Positions 37,100 through 46,039 of a stretch of 64,000 nucleotides of DNA are shown one piece after another; position 1 is the stretch's first letter; each line of letters starts with the position of its first letter. Origin of the DNA: an uncultured bacterium (GTDB taxonomy: Bacteria; Cyanobacteriota; Vampirovibrionia; Gastranaerophilales; Gastranaerophilaceae); NCBI GenBank assembly GCA_949292185.1, contig CASEYP010000020.1, positions 62,001 to 126,000 on the forward strand. Direction: 5' to 3'. Under the pieces are notes generated by a model that was not told the origin of the DNA, made no database searches, and saw only the letters and a program-made list of their open reading frames with translations. A program made the position numbers and the translations under genes.

Positions 37100-37750
37100 A
37101 TGAATAATGACAAGGTAAGAGTTATTAACAATCCTGTGGTACTTTTAAATCTTTGTACAATGAGGGATAAAAATACTGATAGTCAGGGGGTCAGAATTGC
37201 AACAAGAAAAATTACAAGATGCTTGTTGTACGAAGCTGCTAAAAATCTTCCGCTTGTTGAATGTGAAGTTACTACTCCTTTAACTACATTTAAAGCTAAG
37301 ACAGTTGATCCTGATATTAATTTAATCATTTCCCCAATATTAAGAGCTGGTTTAATTTTTACTGATGAAGCTATTGATATTCTTCCGCAAGCAACAATTA
37401 GACATATCGGGATGTATAGGGATGAAAAAACTTTAAAACCAGTTTGGTATTACAACAAGGTTCCTATGGAAATTGATAATCCAGAAAAATTCTATATTTA
37501 TATTACAGATCCGATGCTTGCTACAGGTAATTCTTTACTTGCCGCTATTGATTTGTACGCAGGAAAAGGGATTCCTATTAAAAATATAAAATGTGTATGT
37601 ATTATCGCTGCACCTCAGGGTATTGAAAATATTCAAAGCCACTATCCGGAGATTGAAATAATTACAGCGGCTGTGGATGATCATTTGAATGAAAAAGGTT
37701 ATATAGTTCCTGGCATGGGCGATGCTGGGGATAGAATTTTTAATACATAG
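37100..37750 (+). CDS. upp: Uracil phosphoribosyltransferase
   Basis: Upp makes UMP from uracil and PRPP (pyrimidine salvage). The 216-residue protein has the RKITRCLLYEAAKNLP region, the ISPILRAGLIFTDEAI block and the PRPP-binding ITDPMLATGNSLLAAI motif. The uracil-binding end PGMGDAGDRIFNT follows; the common form ends in GDAGDR. GGGGGAGA is the ribosome binding site. It lies 18 bp after the MlaD-like gene and ends in a strong terminator. Confidence 0.96.
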   Translation: MNNDKVRVINNPVVLLNLCTMRDKNTDSQGVRIATRKITRCLLYEAAKNLPLVECEVTTPLTTFKAKTVDPDINLIISPILRAGLIFTDEAIDILPQATIRHIGMYRDEKTLKPVWYYNKVPMEIDNPEKFYIYITDPMLATGNSLLAAIDLYAGKGIPIKNIKCVCIIAAPQGIENIQSHYPEIEIITAAVDDHLNEKGYIVPGMGDAGDRIFNT

Positions 37751-37784
37751 TATTAATTATGTAAATTTTTATTAATTTTAATAG

Positions 37785-37825
37785 CGGCAAATGCTAAAGT
37801 TTATTTTAGCATTTGCCGTTAATTT
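37785..37825 (+). terminator. Terminator after upp
   Basis: CGGCAAATGCTAAA / TTTAGCATTTGCCG is a perfect 14-bp stem with a 6-nt loop and a TTAATTTTT tail. Confidence 0.85.
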
Positions 37826-37860
37826 TTGTGTGTAAAAGTATATTCTATGGAGAAAATATA

Positions 37861-40035
37861 ATGTCAGGTAGTGTTAATACAGTTGATGCAGTTGAGAGTA
37901 ATAATAATAATATTCAGCAAAATAGACCTAGTCAAATTGTTGTAAAAAGTGGTGAGTCTTTGTCTTCTATTGCAAAGAAATTTGGAATGTCTACTAAACA
38001 ATTTATGCAATGGACAGGTTTAAAAAAATCTCAATTAAACGCCGGACAAAAAATTAATCTTCCTAGTGCTGAAATTCCAAAAGGTAAAGGAATTCTCGCC
38101 TTGGTTAAGGCAAATAATATGACGATGGAAGAATTTGGCAGGTTAAATAATTTGCCAAAGCCTTATAAAGATTATAAAGCAAGGGCAGGTGAAAGATTTT
38201 ATGTAATCAAGCATTCAACATCAGCTGCTGTTGGTTCTTCTCCTGCTCAAAAAAAGTCTGTTCAAAAATCTAAATCTTCAACACAAAATTCTAAAACTTC
38301 AAAACCTGTTTCTCGTAGTGCTGCAAATAAAGCAAAATGGGGTTCTTCATATTCTCCAAATGAAATTGCAACTAATTTATATCAAAAATCTTGTGATTAT
38401 TATGGTGCTGTTGGCAAACCTGATTTTGATGCTTTAGTAAATGAGATTAATCCAAAAAATGTTTCTGAAGTTTGGAAAACATATAAGCAAAATCCTAAAA
38501 ATGAAGATCACGAAAGTTTAATAAATACAATTACAAGCGAAGTTCGCAGTGATAAAGACAAACGTAAAGCAGCAGTGATAAAGGTTTATGATGCTGTGGC
38601 AAAAAGATATGGTACTCCTGTATCTGTTAAAAAAGGTTTTGTTAACGAATTGAATGAGCAATTTGATTCTTGGGGTATGGTAAGTACTAAAAAATTAGAT
38701 GAAACTATTAACAGAATGATGGCTTCCCCAAAAGAATTAGCAGCAAAAATGGAAAATGATATTGATAGTAAAACTTCTGCTGTTGGTAAAGAATCTTTTA
38801 ATGAATTATTGGCCATGGTAAATCCAAGAAATGCCGCACAAGTAATAAAAGCTTATGATGATTTGCATACAGGCGAATCTTTGATAAATGGAATAACAAG
38901 TGAAATTGGAAGCAGTAAGCAATCCAGAAAAAATGCGGTAATGCATATATATAATTCTTTGGCAATTCAAAAAGGTGCTAATACCTCAGCTAAAAAAGCT
39001 TTTGAGCAAGAATTAAATAGTCAGTTTAATTCTTTTGGAATGGTTGATACTGAAAATCTTGATAATATGATTAATAATTTGATTTCCAGAAAATCAAAAT
39101 CTGTAAAAGTTAAACCTTCAAAAACCTCTGCCAAATCAGGAACGACTAAGGTAAGTGGAAATAAAATTAAATTCCCTGATAATCCTGAAGCAAAAACTCC
39201 TGAACAATGGCGCAAAGGTGCAATTGCAGGTTCTTCAAATGATGCAATAGATCAATATAAGATTTTTTGTCAAAAAAATGGTATAAAATTTAATAAAGAT
39301 GATTTGGATTTGGGTCCATTAAATAGAATACCGGAGCCTATTGCTAAAAATGGGAAAATTGTAGCAGGAATTTCTCCTGTTTTGAAACCAACAACAAAAC
39401 CAAATGGTAAAGTTGTTATCTTAAATCCTGGCCATGGTGCGTATAATCCTAATAGTGGGGCATTTGATCCAGGTTCATTTAGTTTTATAAAAAAATCTAA
39501 TGGCAAATATGCACCTTTATTAGAAGGTGATAAAATGGTGGATTATGCAGAAAAAGCCGCGGATAAGTTGCGCTCAGAAGGTTATGCCGTTGTTATTATA
39601 ACTGGACATGTAAAAACTTTTTCTCAGCAAGATAGTGTATCCAAATTGATAAATGATATTGCAAGTGGAAAACTTACAAATCAAAAATATGATAAGAAAA
39701 ATATTGCTTTGATTTCACTTCACGCAGATTCTGATCCTGGAGAATCAGGAACAGGAGTTTGTTATAATCCGGGTTTTCAGGATGATACAAAACTTGCAAA
39801 TACTCTAAATTCAGCTTTTCTTGAAGATAATTGGATAAAATCAGATACTCATGAACGAGTTTGGGGTAAAAATGGTATCCAAGTCCTTCGCCAAAGTGAA
39901 GGTAATCCTTCTGTTTTGGTTGAAGTTGAATATGTTAATGGTTCTAAAAGTAAAAATTTAGATTCATCGGCTTTTCAAGGCAGATTTTTGGATAAGCTAA
40001 CAGTTGGATTAAATAGATATTTCGGATTGCAATAA
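37861..40035 (+). CDS. LysM N-acetylmuramoyl-L-alanine amidase with two 120-residue repeats
   Basis: This 724-residue protein should cut the peptide from peptidoglycan glycan strands. A LysM domain (about 25-67) is followed by a degenerate second unit and a Ser/Lys-rich linker. Two tandem repeats of about 120 residues (166-287 and 289-407) share NPKNVSEV/NPRNAAQV, ESLIN.ITSE and FDSWGMV/FNSFGMV. The C-terminal Amidase_3 domain (516-722) keeps its zinc ligands and catalytic glutamate: NPGHG, LLEGDKMVDY, LISLHAD and LVEVEYV. The ATG at 37861 follows GGAGAA. There is no signal peptide, which is odd for a cell-wall enzyme. A lysozyme gene follows 14 bp later. Confidence 0.88.
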   Translation: MSGSVNTVDAVESNNNNIQQNRPSQIVVKSGESLSSIAKKFGMSTKQFMQWTGLKKSQLNAGQKINLPSAEIPKGKGILALVKANNMTMEEFGRLNNLPKPYKDYKARAGERFYVIKHSTSAAVGSSPAQKKSVQKSKSSTQNSKTSKPVSRSAANKAKWGSSYSPNEIATNLYQKSCDYYGAVGKPDFDALVNEINPKNVSEVWKTYKQNPKNEDHESLINTITSEVRSDKDKRKAAVIKVYDAVAKRYGTPVSVKKGFVNELNEQFDSWGMVSTKKLDETINRMMASPKELAAKMENDIDSKTSAVGKESFNELLAMVNPRNAAQVIKAYDDLHTGESLINGITSEIGSSKQSRKNAVMHIYNSLAIQKGANTSAKKAFEQELNSQFNSFGMVDTENLDNMINNLISRKSKSVKVKPSKTSAKSGTTKVSGNKIKFPDNPEAKTPEQWRKGAIAGSSNDAIDQYKIFCQKNGIKFNKDDLDLGPLNRIPEPIAKNGKIVAGISPVLKPTTKPNGKVVILNPGHGAYNPNSGAFDPGSFSFIKKSNGKYAPLLEGDKMVDYAEKAADKLRSEGYAVVIITGHVKTFSQQDSVSKLINDIASGKLTNQKYDKKNIALISLHADSDPGESGTGVCYNPGFQDDTKLANTLNSAFLEDNWIKSDTHERVWGKNGIQVLRQSEGNPSVLVEVEYVNGSKSKNLDSSAFQGRFLDKLTVGLNRYFGLQ

Positions 40036-40049
40036 AGGATTTTGAAATT

Positions 40050-41114
40050 ATGGAATATATTACTCAATTATGGAACTATTTTAAAGTAAATATTTTGGGA
40101 ATGGCTCCCGAAACTAAAAAAGTAACTAAAACAAATTCTAAGCAGCCAATATTAAACAAATATAATAAGGCTAAACGTCCTAATGAAATTAAAATGGTTA
40201 ATGATATATCAGATGCTCAAATTCAAGCAAATATGGTTCGTGCAAAATATCTACAAATTACAAAACATGGTAATCATAAAATTCAAAAAGGTGAAAATGT
40301 TGCGACAATTGCTAAAAAGTACGGAGTTGAAGAAGCTAGTATTTTAATGGCAAACAGGTTGACTAAGGATTCTGCTAAAAGTCTTCAAATTGGTCAAGTT
40401 TTAAAAATTCCAAATTCAAGAAAAGCCAAAAATGTAAGATCATTAAATGATATAGCAAAATCACTTGGCGTAAGTGTAGATTTTATAAGAAGATTAAAAA
40501 CAGTAGAAGATAATAAAAAACTTTCAATGAATCAGTTTCATAATACACCTTATGATGATGGGCTTGGTAACCCTACGATTGGTATTGGACATCTTATAAG
40601 AAAAGGTGATCCTAAAAGCCTTTCTAACGCTCAAGTTTGTGAATTATGTGCAAATGATTTATTGAAAGTTGAAGAAAATCTTTTTGCATTACTTGGCGGT
40701 AAGCAAAAATATGATAGACTTCCAACTGGAATAAAAGAAGCTTTACTTGATATGGGTTTTAATAAAGGTACAGGTAGTATTAAAAATACACCGGGGCTTT
40801 TATATTGTCTTAAAATCGGTAAATATGAGGCTGCAATAAATAAATTCACTAATGTTAAATCTGAAGCAACCGGTGAAGAAATGGCCGGTTTATGTAAAAG
40901 AAGACTATTCGATATTTCTCTTGGTATGAAAATATATAATGGTAAAATACCAAAAAGTAATCTAAATACTGCTCAACAAATTTACAATAAGGGCGTAGCT
41001 CTTCTACGTGCTGAATGTAAACGCAAGAATAAAAATTTCCAAGATCAATTAGTTGGATTTAATAATGATGTCAAAAGTTACCTTGGTAATAAAATAAAAT
41101 TTATAACAAAGTAA
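40050..41114 (+). CDS. LysM-containing T4-type lysozyme (GH24)
   Basis: This 354-residue protein is predicted to cut the peptidoglycan glycan backbone. A LysM domain (about 75-121) precedes a GH24 domain (about 147-300). The GH24 motifs fit T4 lysozyme: a glutamate in LKTVEDNKKL (E153), then YDDGLGNPTIGIGH with the aspartate and threonine of the catalytic triad (D169/D170, T176). Later come ALLDMGFNKGTG and CKRRLFD. No signal peptide is visible. It is paired with the amidase upstream. GH24 enzymes are typical of phages and some effectors, but no other phage gene is present. Its 3' end overlaps the convergent asparaginase gene by 14 bp. Confidence 0.85.
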   Translation: MEYITQLWNYFKVNILGMAPETKKVTKTNSKQPILNKYNKAKRPNEIKMVNDISDAQIQANMVRAKYLQITKHGNHKIQKGENVATIAKKYGVEEASILMANRLTKDSAKSLQIGQVLKIPNSRKAKNVRSLNDIAKSLGVSVDFIRRLKTVEDNKKLSMNQFHNTPYDDGLGNPTIGIGHLIRKGDPKSLSNAQVCELCANDLLKVEENLFALLGGKQKYDRLPTGIKEALLDMGFNKGTGSIKNTPGLLYCLKIGKYEAAINKFTNVKSEATGEEMAGLCKRRLFDISLGMKIYNGKIPKSNLNTAQQIYNKGVALLRAECKRKNKNFQDQLVGFNNDVKSYLGNKIKFITK

Positions 41115-42057
41115 TTACATCACCTATTTTTTCATGTTGATTTGTTTCAATATTGTGAGAAAGTTCGATTTCTCCCCATTTTAAATTATTGATTAAATCA
41201 ACAGTTACAAATTCTCTTGCTTTCATATCGGCATCGCAGATTTTTACAATAAAAGCTTCTTCAAGTTCAGTGTTAACAACAATGCATAAACCTGAAGCAC
41301 CGACTTTTGCAACAAGATTTTTTGTATTTTCGATAATCTTTGTATCTGTTCGGTTTTCACCACCTATTATGTATGGGTGATTTAAAAATGCATTTTTAAT
41401 TTTTTCATATTTTGGATCACAGAATAGATTTAAGTATCCTTTTACCATATTTTTTAATGGCATAGAATGTACCGGAACTCCACATCCGTCTTTTGTTATA
41501 GGATATTGAGTTTTGACTTCGCACAATTCATATATTTTCTTTTTAATTGCTTGTTGTAGCGGATGGTTTATATCATCGTAATTTTCTATATCCCAATTAT
41601 TGATTTTACATAAGCCAAGCATCATTGCATGTTTTCCTGAGCAGTTGTTATGCAATACTGTAGGCTGTTGTCCGCTTAGTAATAATTCATTTTGCGCTGT
41701 TTGTGAAATCGGTTGATGATCTCCACATTTTAGCTTTTCTACAGGTATTTCAAATTTGTCTAACAATCTTTTTACGATATCAACGTGAACTTTTTCACCG
41801 GCATGTGATGCTGCGCAAACGGCAATTTCTTCTTCTGTTAAATCAAATTTTTTATCAAGTTCATAGTCTATAATTAGCGATGCTTGCAATGGTTTTTCAC
41901 AAGAACGCATGTAAAATGGATAATGTTTATCTTCTCCAAGTTGTTCTATTGTATGAACTTTGTCACACTTGATTACATAACCAAAATGTTCTTCTTCTAT
42001 TAAGCCATCTCTATTATATACAACTAATTTTGCCGGTTCTGTTTCTTTATTCATCAT
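41101..42057 (-). CDS. Asparaginase (PF06089-type)
   Basis: This 318-residue protein matches the asparaginase family typified by Rhizobium AnsA-type enzymes rather than E. coli AnsA/B. Visible blocks are MRSCEKPLQASLI, ICAASHAGE-like AVCAASHAGEKVH, GDHQP, LHNNCSGKHAMMLGLC, DGCGVPVHSMPL and GGENRTDTKII. It should hydrolyse asparagine to aspartate and ammonia. The first codons (tandem ATGs at 42057 and 42054) overlap the 3' end of the upstream gene by 11 bp, so the two are coupled. Confidence 0.87.
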   Translation of the reverse strand: MMNKETEPAKLVVYNRDGLIEEEHFGYVIKCDKVHTIEQLGEDKHYPFYMRSCEKPLQASLIIDYELDKKFDLTEEEIAVCAASHAGEKVHVDIVKRLLDKFEIPVEKLKCGDHQPISQTAQNELLLSGQQPTVLHNNCSGKHAMMLGLCKINNWDIENYDDINHPLQQAIKKKIYELCEVKTQYPITKDGCGVPVHSMPLKNMVKGYLNLFCDPKYEKIKNAFLNHPYIIGGENRTDTKIIENTKNLVAKVGASGLCIVVNTELEEAFIVKICDADMKAREFVTVDLINNLKWGEIELSHNIETNQHEKIGDVITLL

Positions 42058-42802
42058 CTTTCTTCACCATTGTTAATAACTGTTCTAAACGCGATTTTAA
42101 TTTTGTATTCTCATTTTTGAGATCTTCTATTTGTTTTTTATAACTGTCTATTTCATTTGAATATTCTTGTGTAATTTTTGGAACTTCATTATGATCAAGT
42201 ATAAATCTTTTTTTAGCCTCTTCTTTTATATGAATAACTGTGTCTAATTGTTTTTGAGTAATTAAACCTAAATCAATTAGGTATTGACCGAATTTTTTAT
42301 GATGAGTATCATTTTCTTTAGTTTTAATTGCAGTATCAAGTTCGTTTTCTGAAATTATACCATCTTTTACAAAATATTCACCTGTTCTATATTTACCGGC
42401 TAAAAATCCTGCAATATTTAATATTTGTGAGTTATCAGGAAGTTCAAAATACCCTTCATCTACACAAAATAGAAAATATCCTGCAATTTCTTCCATTGAC
42501 ATATATGTATTTAATATCATTTCAGAAATACTGCAATCATTATCACTTGCATCCAGTATATTGTAGATATTTGTGTCAAAACCTGATTTTTTGAAATCCA
42601 GTTCACATCTGCCTTTGTATGTAAGTATAGGTTTATAAGTTGCAAATGTATACGCAAGCTGGTTATCTTTATCAATGTCTTCGGAAAGCTTAATATAGAT
42701 AATTTCTTTTATCCATCCCGGAAATCCGGAAATTTTATTTAAAAATTGTGTTAGGAAATTCCGTTTCAATTTTTTACCCCTTGAGTTTCTACATTTTATC
42801 AT
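42047..42802 (-). CDS. Protein with doubled GspE-N-like motif and coiled-coil tail
   Basis: This 251-residue soluble protein has a central part with two copies of a motif like the N-terminal domain of GspE/PilB ATPases: TGEYFVKDGIISENELD and FGQYLIDLGLITQKQLD. Both fit the [FL]G.[YLI]L...G.I(T/S)..[EQ]L pattern. A C-terminal coiled coil follows (KKQIEDLKNENTKLKSRLEQLL). In some systems this domain binds cyclic dinucleotides or partner proteins. No ATPase domain is present. It overlaps the asparaginase gene by 11 bp. Function unknown; a regulatory or scaffold role is inferred. Confidence 0.6.
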   Translation of the reverse strand: MIKCRNSRGKKLKRNFLTQFLNKISGFPGWIKEIIYIKLSEDIDKDNQLAYTFATYKPILTYKGRCELDFKKSGFDTNIYNILDASDNDCSISEMILNTYMSMEEIAGYFLFCVDEGYFELPDNSQILNIAGFLAGKYRTGEYFVKDGIISENELDTAIKTKENDTHHKKFGQYLIDLGLITQKQLDTVIHIKEEAKKRFILDHNEVPKITQEYSNEIDSYKKQIEDLKNENTKLKSRLEQLLTMVKKDDE

Positions 42803-42904
42803 TAATTATTTTTTTCTTCAACTTTTTTAGTTGTTAAGTTAGTTGATTAATTTATCGTGAAAATGTAATATTATATATAGAAGAAGAAAATGGAGAGAAA
42901 TATT

Positions 42905-44131
42905 ATGGAAGACGATAAACTTCAACTAAAAAAAACAATATTAATAGGAATACTTCTTTTTATAGGAATAATAGTTACTATTGATTTGGCTTATATTTAT
43001 TATCAAGCTAACTTTAATGAATATGCATTACCAAGTTTTTGCTCTGTTAGTGATTTTATTGATTGCGATGGCGTTGCAAAAACTACGGAATCTCAATTCT
43101 TTGGGGTTCCATTAGCTTATTGGGGTATATTTTTATACTCATTTATCACAATGTTGTTATGTGTTGATAAGTTAAAGAAAGTGCCGTTTTTAAAATTTTT
43201 AGAAGTTTTTAAAAATAAATTTCACTATATTGCATCATTGGGATTGATTTCTTTTATCATTTCAATGAGTTTGTTATGTGTAAGTTTATTTGGTATACAT
43301 AAATTATGTATAATGTGTGCTTTTACATATCTTCTTAATTTATGTATAGGTATTGTTGCAGTTGTCGGGATAAAAGGTAATTTCTGGGGAGCAATAAAAC
43401 AAAGTTGGTTTGATTTTTTAGATGCTCTAAAACCTGTTCCTTATAGAATTGCATTTATTGTTGTTATGGTTTGTGCTTTTAGTTTCTTATCTTGGGCTTA
43501 TGTTAGTGCAAAATTTTCACCTGCTTTGAAATTTAAACGTGAATATGGTGCATTTGTTAATGCTAAGGCAACTCAATATGGAACAAAAGGTAATGTTTTA
43601 GGTTCTGATGCTACTGATGCTGTAGTTTTAGAAATTTATTCTGATTATATGTGCCCAATGTGTCATGCTTGCAATAATATGTTAAATGCAGTTGTTGCAG
43701 ATTTTAAAAATCTTAGAATTGAACCTCATAGTATGCCGTTAGATACTTCTTGTAATAAATATTTGAAACAAGAGTTTCACCATGGATCTTGTACAATGGC
43801 TCAATATGCAGAAGCTGCCCGTATGCAAGGTAAATTCTGGGAAGTTAACAATTTGTTCTTTGAGAAAAAACCGGCTACAGAAGATGAGGTTATCTCTGTA
43901 TTGAAAGAAGCGAATTATGGGCTTGATATGGATAAGTTGAAAAAAGATGCTCATAGTAAGGTTGTTAATGATATGATACAAAAAGATATCAAGTATGCTA
44001 TTGATAAAGGTCAATTTGGAACACCTTCAATGAAACTTGGAGATGATTTCGAGATGGGTATGAAAGGGTATCATAATTTAAAGAAATGGATTAAGGAACA
44101 TGGTGGCGAACCAGAACATAAATTCTTCTAA
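42905..44131 (+). CDS. VKOR-DsbA fusion (disulfide bond formation)
   Basis: This fusion carries the electron acceptor and the oxidant for protein disulfide formation in one chain. From the ATG at 42905 (GGAGAG 7 nt upstream; an ATG at 42890 is an alternative) it has 408 residues. The membrane VKOR half has the loop cysteines C46 and C54 (FCSVSDFIDCDG), the GVPLAYWG block and the active site CIMC (135-138). A last membrane helix (about 181-199) leads to a periplasmic thioredoxin domain with CPMC (250-253) and the cis-proline region GTPSMKL. Such fusions are typical of Cyanobacteria. The queH start overlaps its last 32 bp. Confidence 0.93.
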   Translation: MEDDKLQLKKTILIGILLFIGIIVTIDLAYIYYQANFNEYALPSFCSVSDFIDCDGVAKTTESQFFGVPLAYWGIFLYSFITMLLCVDKLKKVPFLKFLEVFKNKFHYIASLGLISFIISMSLLCVSLFGIHKLCIMCAFTYLLNLCIGIVAVVGIKGNFWGAIKQSWFDFLDALKPVPYRIAFIVVMVCAFSFLSWAYVSAKFSPALKFKREYGAFVNAKATQYGTKGNVLGSDATDAVVLEIYSDYMCPMCHACNNMLNAVVADFKNLRIEPHSMPLDTSCNKYLKQEFHHGSCTMAQYAEAARMQGKFWEVNNLFFEKKPATEDEVISVLKEANYGLDMDKLKKDAHSKVVNDMIQKDIKYAIDKGQFGTPSMKLGDDFEMGMKGYHNLKKWIKEHGGEPEHKFF

Positions 44132-44663
44132 GAAAATTTTATTACACGCTTGTTGTGGTATATGTTCGGCTTATCCCATATCTTATTTAAAAGATATGGG
44201 ATATTCCGTTGTTGTATATTTTTATAATCCTAATATTTTCCCTGTTGAAGAATATCAAAAACGTCTGGATGCAGAAAAAACTTTGTGTGAACATTTTGGG
44301 TGTGAGCTTATAGAAGGAAAATATGAACCTGATAAGTATTATGATTATGTGAAAGGTTATGAAAATGAACCTGAAAAAGGTTTAAGATGTGATAAATGTT
44401 TTGAATTGAGATTATCTTCAGCAGCTGAGGTTGCTAAAGATTTAAATATTCCGATATTTACGACTTCTATGGTGATTAGTCCTCATAAAAATTATGAAAA
44501 GTTAACTGCTATTGGGAATAAAATAGCACAAATTTATAATTTAGAGTATTTATCTACAAATTTTAGAAAGCAAGATGGATTTTTAAAAACTAATAATATT
44601 TCTCGTTCATTGAATTTATATAGGCAGAATTATTGTGGTTGTAAATTTGCTATGAAAAAATAG
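44100..44663 (+). CDS. queH: Epoxyqueuosine reductase QueH
   Basis: QueH carries out the last step of queuosine synthesis in tRNA, reducing epoxyqueuosine with a metal or iron-sulfur centre. The 187-residue protein has the family signature LLHACCGICSAYPI, then a CDKCFELRL pair, TTSMVISPHKN, and the ending QNYCGCKFA. The start ATG at 44100 has AAGGA upstream and overlaps the VKOR-DsbA 3' end by 32 bp. The overlap suggests co-translation rather than a functional link. Confidence 0.93.
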   Translation: MVANQNINSSKKILLHACCGICSAYPISYLKDMGYSVVVYFYNPNIFPVEEYQKRLDAEKTLCEHFGCELIEGKYEPDKYYDYVKGYENEPEKGLRCDKCFELRLSSAAEVAKDLNIPIFTTSMVISPHKNYEKLTAIGNKIAQIYNLEYLSTNFRKQDGFLKTNNISRSLNLYRQNYCGCKFAMKK

Positions 44664-44766
44664 GAATATCCTCCGTTTGTATTATGACGTCAAAATTATA
44701 ATATCATATAATATTTTTGACAAATAAGATATTTTTATTAAAAAGGAATCTAAAGAGGATAGAAGA

Positions 44767-46020
44767 ATGAAGAATCGAATAGGATTATTAATAGCAGCAG
44801 TTATGGTATTGGGAACAGTATCATCAGTAGCATATGGATTTACAAATCCGTTAAAGAGTTATGATTTATATGCTGATACTCATCCTGGAGAGGCAAGTTC
44901 ATCTTCAGGTACTAATGCTTTAGTCCCTACTATAGCACCGCCTACATCACCTGTATCTTCTATGGCCGATAATAGTTCCGAATCTGCTGAACCACAAGAA
45001 AAGGGACGAAATGAAAAATTAAGAGATTCTTCAAGACAGGTTTATTCAGATCAAAACTCAACTCCGGCGTGGGAAGAGGGTCCTTCATATTACAGTAATC
45101 CATCTTTAAACAGCATTATTGAAAAGTATCGTAAGAGTGATTTTGCAGGTTGTATGCAAGAATGTGTTTCTTATGTAAGAAAATATCCTAATGATACGTT
45201 AGGTTATTATTACCTTGCTATGTCATACACAAAAGTTGATCAAAAGGATAATGCAATAAGAGCTTATGAAAAAGTTATAGCTCTGAATGATAATCCTATG
45301 ATTGTAAAATATGCTACAAATGGAAGAAATTGCATTTTAGGTAATGAAAATGAAGAGTGTTTCCCAAATGTAAACGAACCGGAATTAGTATATCCTTATG
45401 CTAATATCGTAAATACAGATTTAACACCTGTTGATCCTCAAACTTTGGTTAATCAAAATCTTGCTAAGTTAAGAAATAAATTGTCTCCACAAATTGAAGA
45501 ATCTGAGGACGAAGCTAATAGCAATCCGAAAGATGAAAAAGATAAGGATAAAATTGTACTTCCATTTGGTCAACAAGATGCAGAACTTGATAAGTTTATT
45601 AATGCACCATACGGAAATGGTTTATCTCCTAAGTTAAATAATGAATATAAACAAATTCAGTTAAGAAAAATTCAAAGTACAATCAATACCGGGGAAGATT
45701 CACCGGAAAAAGATTCAAGAGAATTGAAATTTATTCAAAAATTTGATAATCAAAAATCTGAATTAGATACAATTAAATTAGCTTATGATAGTACATCTCC
45801 AACTTTGAATGATATTACAAAAGATCCTCAATATATTCAAAATAAACAAGCAATAGATGAGTTAAATCTTTTGTTGGGTAAAGATTCATCACAAAGCGGT
45901 ACAGATATGATGGATTTAATTCCTTATATGACAGATTCAGAAAATAAAAAGCAGAATTTATCACCTGAAGTTATCCAAGCTATGATGATGAAATCAATGA
46001 TGGGTGATTTGAACTTATAA
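44767..46020 (+). CDS. Secreted TPR-containing hypothetical protein
   Basis: This 417-residue protein has a signal peptide (MKNRIGLLIAAVMVLGTVSSVAYG). A Ser/Pro-rich linker, a tetratricopeptide region (about 110-180: CMQECVSYVRKYPNDTLGYYYLAMSYTKVDQKDNAIRAYEKV) and a long charged, probably disordered C-terminal half follow. The end is methionine rich (IQAMMMKSMMGDLNL). TPR repeats suggest protein binding in the periplasm. GAGGATAGAAG serves as ribosome binding site. The next gene is 19 bp downstream and is also TPR-like. Confidence 0.65.
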   Translation: MKNRIGLLIAAVMVLGTVSSVAYGFTNPLKSYDLYADTHPGEASSSSGTNALVPTIAPPTSPVSSMADNSSESAEPQEKGRNEKLRDSSRQVYSDQNSTPAWEEGPSYYSNPSLNSIIEKYRKSDFAGCMQECVSYVRKYPNDTLGYYYLAMSYTKVDQKDNAIRAYEKVIALNDNPMIVKYATNGRNCILGNENEECFPNVNEPELVYPYANIVNTDLTPVDPQTLVNQNLAKLRNKLSPQIEESEDEANSNPKDEKDKDKIVLPFGQQDAELDKFINAPYGNGLSPKLNNEYKQIQLRKIQSTINTGEDSPEKDSRELKFIQKFDNQKSELDTIKLAYDSTSPTLNDITKDPQYIQNKQAIDELNLLLGKDSSQSGTDMMDLIPYMTDSENKKQNLSPEVIQAMMMKSMMGDLNL

Positions 46021-46039
46021 TTTGTATCGGTAATTTTAT

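Noticed and set aside
37813-37860. TTG start 16 codons upstream in the LysM amidase
   Set aside because: It lies in the right arm of the upp terminator; the ATG at 37861 has GGAGAA. The extension would not create a convincing signal peptide.
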